Source of the DNA: Aureimonas mangrovi
Lineage (GTDB): Bacteria > Pseudomonadota > Alphaproteobacteria > Rhizobiales > Rhizobiaceae
Direction: 5' to 3'
Length of the DNA stretch: 64,000 nt
NCBI RefSeq assembly: GCF_014058705.1
Contig: NZ_CP059692.1
Location: 1,183,001-1,247,000, forward strand
In this document: positions 58,297 to 64,000 of the stretch, one piece after another
Position numbering within the stretch: position 1 is the stretch's first letter
Layout: every line of letters starts with the position of its first letter
Notes under the pieces: generated by a model
The model's input: the letters and a program-made list of their open reading frames with translations, nothing else
Database searches by the model: none
Told to the model about the DNA's origin: nothing
Translations under genes and position numbers: made by a program

Positions 58297-58713
58297 ATGA
58301 ACATGCTCGACCTTCGCACCGCCCCCTACGCCGTCACACTGCTTCGCGTTGTTCTCGGTATCCTCTTCCTCGCGCACGCCGGTCTGAAGATCTTCGTCTT
58401 CACGCCGGCCGGTACGGCGCAGTTCTTCGCCAGCCTCGGCCTGCCGGGCCCGCTCGCCTACCTGGTCATCGCGACCGAGGTCCTCGGCGGTCTGGCGCTG
58501 ATCCTCGGCATCTACGCGCGTATCGTGGCCGTTGCTCTCATCCCGATCCTCGTCGGCGCCATCGTCACGGTCCACGGCGCGGCGGGCTTCTTCTTCAACA
58601 ACCCGAACGGCGGCTGGGAATTCCTGGCGGTCTGGATCGCCGGTCTTGTCAGCATCGCCCTTCTCGGAGACGGTGTGATGGCCCTGCGTCCGACCTCGAC
58701 CGGTCGCGCCTGA
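58297..58713 (+). CDS. DoxX family membrane protein (CatD-like)
   Basis: 138 residues and four hydrophobic segments: TLLRVVLGILFLAHAGLK, YLVIATEVLGGLALILG, VALIPILVGAIVTVHGAAG and AVWIAGLVSIALLGDG. DoxX family proteins include CatD of Bacillus subtilis, encoded with the ring-cleaving CatE, and MhqP, both induced by quinones. The next gene encodes a CatE-like VOC protein. It probably helps detoxify quinones or catechols at the membrane; activity inferred. Confidence 0.85.
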   Translation: MNMLDLRTAPYAVTLLRVVLGILFLAHAGLKIFVFTPAGTAQFFASLGLPGPLAYLVIATEVLGGLALILGIYARIVAVALIPILVGAIVTVHGAAGFFFNNPNGGWEFLAVWIAGLVSIALLGDGVMALRPTSTGRA

Positions 58714-58751
58714 TCCTTTCGGTTTTTCTACTGCAGACGAGGCGTACCTTC

Positions 58752-59648
58752 ATGACCACGATCGCCACCCAGGCCGCAGGCCTCGCCGGCGCGCGCGCCG
58801 GGACGTCCCCTTCCAACATCACCTCAGCGGGCGCACCCCTGCGCATCGGGGCCGTCGCCTTGACGGTCCGCGATCTCGATCGTGTCAGCCGCTTCTATCA
58901 AGAGGTGGCCGGGCTGCGTCCGATCGAGCTGTCGGCCGATCGCCATCAACTCGGCGCGGGAGAGCGCGTCCTCCTCGATCTTCGTCACGATCCGGCGGCG
59001 GTGCTCGCCGATCGCAGGGAGGCCGGCCTTTTCCATACGGCCTTCCTGCTACCGCGCCGCAGCGACCTTGCGGACTGGGTGCGCCATGCGGCCGATACCG
59101 GGGTGCGCATCCAGGGCGCTTCCGACCATCTCGTCAGCGAGGCGCTCTATCTCGACGACCCGGAAGGCAACGGCATCGAGATCTACTGGGATCGACCGAG
59201 CGAAAGCTGGGGTTGGGACGAGAAGGGTTTCGTCGAGATGGCGACGCGCCGTCTCGACCTGCCGGGCCTTGCTCGGGAGGAGACCGGGCGGCCCTTCGCC
59301 GGCCTGCCGGATGGCACCATCGTCGGCCATGTGCATCTACAGGTCGGCGATCTCGACGCGGCCGAGCGCTTCTACGCCGGGCTCGTCGGCTTCGAGGTGA
59401 CCACGCACTACCCGGGCGCCACGTTCCTCGGCGCGGGCCGCTACCATCATCACATCGGCACCAATGTCTGGAACAGCCGTGGGGCGGGACCGCGGACGGC
59501 GGGGCGCACGGGCCTAGCAGAAGTCGGCCTCGTCGCGACGCCCGAGCTGCTGGCCTCGATCGCGCCACGGCTGGGCGCGGCGGCGAGCGAACGGGGCTTC
59601 GTCGCCCAAGACCCATGGGGGACATCGCTGCGCTTTTCCGCAGCCTGA
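58752..59648 (+). CDS. Two-domain VOC protein (CatE-like ring-cleaving dioxygenase)
   Basis: 298 residues. The first VOC domain (about 30-150) includes FHTAFLLPRRSDLADWVRH and ALYLDDPEGNGIEIYWDRP; the second (about 180-298) has GHVHLQVGDLDAAERFYAGLVGF and RYHHHIGTNVWNSRG. These match CatE-type extradiol dioxygenases with metal-binding His/His/Glu. It likely opens catechol rings or removes quinone-derived electrophiles, in an operon with DoxX, 38 bases downstream. The substrate is not identified. Confidence 0.8.
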   Translation: MTTIATQAAGLAGARAGTSPSNITSAGAPLRIGAVALTVRDLDRVSRFYQEVAGLRPIELSADRHQLGAGERVLLDLRHDPAAVLADRREAGLFHTAFLLPRRSDLADWVRHAADTGVRIQGASDHLVSEALYLDDPEGNGIEIYWDRPSESWGWDEKGFVEMATRRLDLPGLAREETGRPFAGLPDGTIVGHVHLQVGDLDAAERFYAGLVGFEVTTHYPGATFLGAGRYHHHIGTNVWNSRGAGPRTAGRTGLAEVGLVATPELLASIAPRLGAAASERGFVAQDPWGTSLRFSAA

Positions 59649-59657
59649 TCTCGCAAG

Positions 59658-59674
59658 GCCGGCAATCCGGCTTT
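59658..59674 (+). terminator. Weak terminator hairpin after the VOC gene
   Basis: GCCGG-CAAT-CCGGC followed by TTT. A short GC stem with three T, ten bases after the stop codon. The following 59675-59848 shows no gene on either strand. Confidence 0.5.
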
Positions 59675-59848
59675 CGTTCCGCGTCACGAAGCCCTCGACC
59701 CACGCCGCGACCCGAGCCTAGGGCTGGAGAGTTGGCGAGGGACTGTCGCCGGGAAGGGAGGCTATCGACGCCTGCGTCCCCGACCTCGGCGTTTGAACGC
59801 CGACGCCGAAAGCCGAGCGCTTCAGCAGCGTGTCGGTTCCTGGAAACC

Positions 59849-59868
59849 GAAAACCCGCCGAAGCGGGT
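59849..59868 (-). terminator. Terminator of tRNA-Val
   Basis: On the minus strand ACCCGC, the stable TTCG tetraloop and GCGGGT form a hairpin, followed by TTTT. It lies 25 bases downstream of the tRNA 3' end, as expected for an independently transcribed tRNA gene. Confidence 0.8.
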
Positions 59869-59893
59869 CTGCCAATCATATCAGAAGATCGAA

Positions 59894-59968
<75 letters not shown>

Positions 59969-60062
59969 ATTCGACGAGCGGCATAGACCACACGAGTCGC
60001 TGCCGGTCAAGCGGCTCGGGCGTCAATCGAAGCGATCGATCGCCGGGCCGTAAAAACCGCCC

Positions 60063-60434
60063 TCAGGCCGCGTCCTGGAGCATCTTGCCGACCTCGTCGA
60101 CGAGCTCGCGCAGGTGGAAGGGCTTCGACAGGATCTTGGCGTCCTTCGGTGCCTTCGAATCGGGGTTCAGGGCCACGGCTGCAAAACCGGTGATGAACAT
60201 CACCTTCAGATCCGGGTCGAGCTCGGTGGCCCTGCGAGCCAGTTCGATGCCGTCCATCTCCGGCATCACGATGTCGGTGAGAAGGAGCGAGAAGGGTTCC
60301 TCGCGCAGCCGCTCGTAGGCGCTTGAGCCGTTATCGTACGAAATGACCTCGTATCCGGCCTTTTCCAGCGCCTTGGCCAGGAAACGGCGCATATCGTTGT
60401 CGTCTTCGGCCAAAAGGATCTTGGACATCGCCAT
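60063..60434 (-). CDS. cpdR: Single-domain response regulator CpdR
   Basis: 123 residues from ATG 60434; ATG 60428 (MSKILLAEDD) is a likely alternative. A receiver domain with acidic DD pair (about 11-12), phospho-acceptor Asp54 in TDIVMPEMDG, Thr in MFITGFA and Lys in ILSKPFHLREL. ITGFAAVALN and SKPFHLRELV are CpdR signatures. Unphosphorylated CpdR recruits substrates to the ClpXP protease for cell-cycle proteolysis in Caulobacter and Sinorhizobium. No output domain is present. Confidence 0.92.
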   Translation of the reverse strand: MAMSKILLAEDDNDMRRFLAKALEKAGYEVISYDNGSSAYERLREEPFSLLLTDIVMPEMDGIELARRATELDPDLKVMFITGFAAVALNPDSKAPKDAKILSKPFHLRELVDEVGKMLQDAA

Positions 60435-60667
60435 CCACTCTCGCGCTGAAGCGGGCCGCTCGCCCGCATCCGTTCATTTTATAGTCGCTGATGCGCTCTT
60501 AACAGATAGATGTAAGCCGATCGAAGAGAATGTTCCCCTTTCGGTCTGCTGGTTCCCTCGCGATCAAAAGCGCGGCATATCGGCGCCCGCACCGCGCTTT
60601 GACGTGACTTGACGCTACGGCACGCTTCCATCCACGCTCCGCCCGTTTTAAGTCCAGTATCGTGACA

Positions 60668-61588
60668 ATGGGCATGGGCAGAGAGTTGGGAACCACTCCA
60701 CCGACGATCGTGACGGCGGCAGGTCCTTGCCCCGCCTTCGAGGTGCTGGAGCCGATGCGCCAGACGAGCCCGCTGGTCTTCTGTTCGCCGCACAGCGGAC
60801 GCGCCTATCCCGCGAGCTTCCTGTCGCAAACCTGCCTCGACGATGCATCCGTCCGCCGTTCCGAGGATCTCTTCGTCGACCGCCTGTTCGAATTCGTGCC
60901 TGCGCTCGGCGCGCCGATGATCGTGGCCCGGTTCCCACGCGCCTATCTCGACGTCAACCGCGAGCCCTACGAACTCGACCCGCAGATGTTCGATGGCCCG
61001 CTGCCGCCTTATGCGAACAGCGCCTCCGTGCGCGTAGCGGGCGGGCTCGGGACCATCCCGCGCATTGTGGCGGAGAAGCAGGAGATCTACGCCGCGCCGC
61101 TCGACAGGACGGAAGCGCTCAGCCGGATCGAGACGATCTATCACCCGTTCCATCGCACGCTCTCCGCGCTTGTGGAGCGCACGCAGGCCGCCTTCGGCTT
61201 CGCACTTCTGATCGACTGCCACTCGATGCCCTCCACCGTGCGCGCCGTGCCCGGCGGGCGGCGCCCTGACGTGATCGTCGGCGACCGTTTCGGCACCAGC
61301 GCGGCGGGGCGCTTCGTGGCGATGGCGGCGGCGCGCCTTTCGGTCCTCGGTTGGAACGTCGTACGCAACAAGCCCTACGCCGGCGGCTTCATCACAGAGC
61401 GCTACGGGCGCCCGCATCGCGGCGTCCATGCCATCCAGATCGAGCTCAACCGCGGTCTCTACGCCGACGAAGAGCGCCTCGTGCCGCATCGCGGCTTCGA
61501 TATGGTGCAGGCGAGCCTGCGCGATTTCGTGGCTCTCTTCGGAGCCGAGATCGAGGCGGAGATGGGTCGTCCCGCGGCCGCCGAATAA
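60668..61588 (+). CDS. N-formylglutamate amidohydrolase family protein
   Basis: 306 residues from ATG 60668; a GTG two codons upstream is possible. SPLVFCSPHSGRAYPASFL, ERSYEDLF-like RRSEDLFVDRLFEFVP, ARFPRAYLDVNREPYELD and LLIDCHSMPS are family motifs with metal-binding His and Asp. The reaction is hydrolysis of N-formyl-glutamate, or of related N-acyl amino acids. In Hyphomicrobiales it commonly lies between cpdR and hisN, as here, so the genome neighbourhood is conserved rather than a hut pathway. Confidence 0.88.
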   Translation: MGMGRELGTTPPTIVTAAGPCPAFEVLEPMRQTSPLVFCSPHSGRAYPASFLSQTCLDDASVRRSEDLFVDRLFEFVPALGAPMIVARFPRAYLDVNREPYELDPQMFDGPLPPYANSASVRVAGGLGTIPRIVAEKQEIYAAPLDRTEALSRIETIYHPFHRTLSALVERTQAAFGFALLIDCHSMPSTVRAVPGGRRPDVIVGDRFGTSAAGRFVAMAAARLSVLGWNVVRNKPYAGGFITERYGRPHRGVHAIQIELNRGLYADEERLVPHRGFDMVQASLRDFVALFGAEIEAEMGRPAAAE

Positions 61589-61614
61589 TCCGCAAGCCGA
61601 TCTAAAGGACGAAG

Positions 61615-62391
61615 ATGACCGAAGAGCCCGATGCCGAGTTCCTGTTCGCCCTTTGCGATGCTGCAGCGGCGCAGACGCTGCCGCGCTTTCGCACCGGGAC
61701 CGATGTCGACAACAAGATCAAAGGCGCGTTCGATCCTGTGACGGAGGCGGACCGCGCCGCCGAGCGCGCGGTCATCGAGCGCATCCAGGCACGCTATCCC
61801 GACCACGCGATTCTCGGCGAGGAATACGGCGCGCGGGGCGAGGGGCGGCTGCGTTGGGTGATCGACCCGATCGACGGCACGCGCTCCTTCATCAGCGGGA
61901 TCCCGCTGTGGGGCACGCTGATCGGCTTCACGGTCGATGGGCATGCGCGCGCCGGCATCATGAGCCAGCCCTATATCGGCGAGCGATTCTGGGCCGATGC
62001 GAGCGGGGCCTATTGCGACGGGCCGGGCGGGCGGCGCCCGATGACGACGCGCGACACGCAAGATCTCGACGAGGCCATCCTCTTCACCACCGCGCCGGAA
62101 CTCATGGGCGGCGATCTGGCCGACCGCTTTTCGGCACTCTCTTCCGCCGTCCGTCTGACGCGCTACGGCGCGGACTGCTACGCCTTTGCCCTGCTGGCCG
62201 CCGGGCAGGTCGATTTGTGCGTCGAGACCGGACTGCAGCCCTACGACATCGTGGCCCTGATCCCGATGATTGAGAAAGCCGGCGGCGTGATCACGACCTG
62301 GGACGGTGGGCGCGCGGAAGAGGGCGGCAGCGTTCTCGCCGCCGCAACTCCCGAGCTGCACGAGCGTGCGTTACGGGTGTTCAACGGCTGA
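61615..62391 (+). CDS. hisN: Histidinol-phosphatase (inositol monophosphatase family)
   Basis: 258 residues. DPVTEADRAAERAV, ILGEEYG and the metal site VIDPIDGTRSFISGIPLWGTLIG define the IMPase-like HisN, which removes phosphate from L-histidinol phosphate in histidine synthesis; YDIVALIPMIEKAGGVITTWDG is the C-terminal metal motif. An inositol monophosphatase is the alternative but the residue pattern GTRSFISG fits HisN. Its end overlaps the convergent hydrolase gene by 11 bases. Confidence 0.9.
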   Translation: MTEEPDAEFLFALCDAAAAQTLPRFRTGTDVDNKIKGAFDPVTEADRAAERAVIERIQARYPDHAILGEEYGARGEGRLRWVIDPIDGTRSFISGIPLWGTLIGFTVDGHARAGIMSQPYIGERFWADASGAYCDGPGGRRPMTTRDTQDLDEAILFTTAPELMGGDLADRFSALSSAVRLTRYGADCYAFALLAAGQVDLCVETGLQPYDIVALIPMIEKAGGVITTWDGGRAEEGGSVLAAATPELHERALRVFNG

Positions 62392-63469
62392 TCGAGGTGG
62401 CCATCGGCGCTTCGGAGGGCTCGCTCTGCCGGGCCGGCACAGCCGCCTCCAGTGCTTCCGCAAGCGCCTCCGGCGGTGGGCCGAGTACCTCCGCGGGCTC
62501 GGGCATCAGCGAGCCGACGAAGGCCTCGAAGGCGGCGAGGAAGAGTTCGCGATGCTCGTCGGCCTCCTGCAGGAGTTCGTGGCGCGCGCCGGGCAGATCG
62601 ATCGCATGGCCCGAGCGCATCCGCCAGGCAAGACGCGAAGCCGCGCGCGAATCCACCACGCGGTCCTCGCCTGCCGTCACGAACAGGGTCGGCGTATGCA
62701 GCTTGGCGATCGCATCCGAATCGTCCAGCCGCCGCGCGGCCTTCATGCAGGCGGCGAGCCAGCCCGCCGTCAGGCTAGTGACGAAGAGTTCGGGTGCGGA
62801 TTCGACGATCGCCCGATTGCGTTCGAAACGTGCTCGGTCGCTTGTCAGAGGATTGCGGGCGAGCGAGGCCCTTGCGCCGCTGCGCTCGACGCGCCGCAGC
62901 GGCACGCGGCCGAGGCCGATCCAGCGCATGAACTGCGTCAGCGGGTAAAGATGGGACATCGGCGGGCGCAGGGCGACGAGCGGCGCACTGAGCACCATGC
63001 GCTCGTACTGTCCGGCCAGGCGCGGGGTGGCGCGCAGCGCGACGAGGCCGCCCAGCGAATGGGCGAGGATCACGCGCGGCGCGGGGCAGCGTGGAAGGAC
63101 GACGTCCTTCGTGAAGGCCTCCAGATCACGGACATAGGTCCGCACGCTGTCGATATGGCCTTTGGAGCGGTTGCGCACCATGCGGTCCGAGCCGCCTTGG
63201 CCGCGCCAGTCGAAGATGGCGACCGTGAAGCCGCGCGCCGTCAGATCCGAGATCGTCTCGAAATATTTCTCGATCGCCTCGTTGCGCCCCTGGAGGAGAA
63301 GCACGGTGCCGCGCGAGGCGCGTTCGGGCTCGACGATGGCATAGCGCAAGCGCTTGCCGCCACGCAGGCCGAACCAGCCGCCTTCGAGGCGCTCGGGCCT
63401 GGGGTTGCCCGCCACGTCCGCGAATTCGGGAGCGTCCTGCGGCGAAGGGGAGCTGTCGGCGGTCAACAT
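62381..63469 (-). CDS. Alpha/beta hydrolase, lysophospholipase-like (S33 family)
   Basis: 362 residues from ATG at 63469 (MLTADSSP); an upstream start at 63535 would add 22 unconserved residues. The core begins near residue 30. LLLQGRNEAIEKYFETISDL, FDWRGQGGSDR, the nucleophile elbow LAHSLGGLVAL and the His in PGARHELLQE are those of monoglyceride lipase/lysophospholipase L2 hydrolases. Probably cytoplasmic or membrane-associated. Substrate unknown. Confidence 0.85.
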   Translation of the reverse strand: MLTADSSPSPQDAPEFADVAGNPRPERLEGGWFGLRGGKRLRYAIVEPERASRGTVLLLQGRNEAIEKYFETISDLTARGFTVAIFDWRGQGGSDRMVRNRSKGHIDSVRTYVRDLEAFTKDVVLPRCPAPRVILAHSLGGLVALRATPRLAGQYERMVLSAPLVALRPPMSHLYPLTQFMRWIGLGRVPLRRVERSGARASLARNPLTSDRARFERNRAIVESAPELFVTSLTAGWLAACMKAARRLDDSDAIAKLHTPTLFVTAGEDRVVDSRAASRLAWRMRSGHAIDLPGARHELLQEADEHRELFLAAFEAFVGSLMPEPAEVLGPPPEALAEALEAAVPARQSEPSEAPMATSISR

Positions 63470-63540
63470 CGTCGTCCGTGTTAGCGCCAAAGCCGAGGCC
63501 TCGCCAGATGCCGATGGTCTCGGGCCGCTCGGCATGGGAC

Positions 63541-63588
63541 AAAAAAAGAGCCTGGCGACGAACGCTCCCGCGCATCGTGCCAGGCTCT
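63541..63588 (-). terminator. Strong terminator of the PepSY-like gene
   Basis: AGAGCCTGGC (63547-63556 on the plus strand) and GCCAGGCTCT (63579-63588) form a perfect 10-bp stem. On the minus strand it is followed by seven T (63541-63547). It lies about 90 bases downstream of the minus-strand gene at 63680-64000. The 22-base loop has no internal stem seen. Confidence 0.85.
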
Positions 63589-63679
63589 GGAAGGAGAAGC
63601 CGAGGACCCCCTTCGAGATCCCCGGCCTCCGACGGCCACAGCGGAAGGGACGGGACGCTGCGACCGCGTTCGGTGCGCC

Positions 63680-64000
63680 TCAACTCAGGTCGAGGCGAAA
63701 CTCCACGCCGTGTGGCCGAGGGCGGCCGTAGTCCCGGCGATCGTTGCTGCGGGCCCAGCCCATGCGCTCACGCGAGACCTCGCGGCCGCTGCGCGCATCG
63801 TAGGCCAGACGGAAGACGGCTCCGTTCGGGCGGACCGCCTCGACGACGTAGCGTCCCCGACGCAAGTGTATGTCGTCGATCTGCGCGAATCCGTCCTTCA
63901 GGACGCGGCGCACGATTTCACGTTCCGCGATTGTGCCTCCAAGACGCTGTGCGCCCCCCAGGAAACTGGGGCCGGTGCCGTCGCGCACGACGTCGACCTT
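63680..64000 (-). CDS. PepSY-like small protein, 5' end beyond the window
   Basis: The frame stays open to the edge, so the N-terminus is missing; a GTG at 63988 may or may not be the start. The visible 106 residues contain REIVRRVLKDGFAQIDDIHLRRGRYVVEAVRPNGAVFRLAYDARSG (positions about 24-68), with the PepSY pattern of a helix then two to three beta strands. PepSY domains often inhibit proteases or act in envelope proteins. A basic C-terminal tail (DRRDYGRPRPHGVEF) follows. Function unknown. Confidence 0.65.
   Translation of the reverse strand, partial: KVDVVRDGTGPSFLGGAQRLGGTIAEREIVRRVLKDGFAQIDDIHLRRGRYVVEAVRPNGAVFRLAYDARSGREVSRERMGWARSNDRRDYGRPRPHGVEFRLDLS

Noticed and set aside
60435..60661. 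CtrA site (TTAA-N7-TTAA) upstream of cpdR
   Set aside because: Only one TTAA half-site is seen (near 60510), so no complete match.

Overview
The window is a 64 kb piece of a GC-rich bacterial chromosome, densely packed and free of insertion sequences, phage genes or CRISPR arrays. The content points to an alphaproteobacterium, most likely Hyphomicrobiales (Rhizobiales). The signs are a cpdR response regulator next to an N-formylglutamate amidohydrolase and hisN, a GAAC-N7-GAAC LexA box, DUF982 and DUF2585 proteins, an HisKA_2 sensor kinase and a seven-gene Mnh antiporter. A zeaxanthin-glucoside gene set suggests a pigmented, aerobic organism; an Aurantimonadaceae-like genus is a guess, not a demonstration.

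Layout. 1-2760: a radical SAM protein and a DUF4130-UdgX uracil-DNA glycosylase-like protein, behind an apparent SOS box. 2767-6309 (minus): cyanide-insensitive-type cytochrome bd oxidase (cydA, cydB), a 43-residue DUF2474 subunit-like protein and a secreted esterase. 6511-8617: a HerA-like ATPase and a DUF2585 membrane protein. 8781-16278: carotenoid block, with crtX-crtY-crtI-crtB on plus facing crtE-crtZ on minus, then type 2 IPP isomerase. 16352-20240: fbp, tkt and rpe (sugar phosphates). 20457-25794: terC, a PhoD-like phosphatase, glgX and a 59-residue protein. 25906-31575 (minus): mnhABCDEFG. 31785-37035: dgcN, metH with a palindromic operator, and a small basic protein. 37109-41248: amaA/amaB-like pipecolate catabolism and a DegT-type aminotransferase. 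41252-43840 (minus): modABC with a Mo-box. 44045-45217: a GAF-HisKA_2 kinase. 45239-53279: a LysR regulator, an oxalate/formate transporter and the molybdenum-dependent NAD formate dehydrogenase fdsGBAD. 53396-57263: a DUF982 protein, dgdR-dgdA (dialkylglycine decarboxylase) and a tartrate/D-malate dehydrogenase. 57267-59648: LysR, DoxX and a two-domain VOC protein, resembling catDE. 59894-64000: tRNA-Val(GAC), cpdR, N-formylglutamate amidohydrolase, hisN, a lysophospholipase-like hydrolase and a PepSY-like protein cut by the window edge.

Several units fit together. Type 2 isomerase and crtE feed crtB-I-Y-Z-X, which predicts zeaxanthin diglucoside as end product (no ketolase is present). The Mo-box-controlled molybdate importer lies 4 kb from the Mo-dependent formate dehydrogenase. 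The OFA transporter probably brings formate or oxalate to that enzyme under the LysR regulator whose box lies just upstream. The cytochrome bd oxidase and Mnh antiporter are general respiratory and ion-homeostasis equipment.

The least understood unit is the radical SAM/UdgX pair; its SOS box is direct sequence support for a DNA-damage role. The inverted repeats reported upstream of metH, modA, the oxalate/formate transporter, dgdA, cydA and the DoxX gene were found by eye and need genome-wide comparison. No gene-free stretch exceeds about 300 bases apart from the region around tRNA-Val, which is described in its entries.
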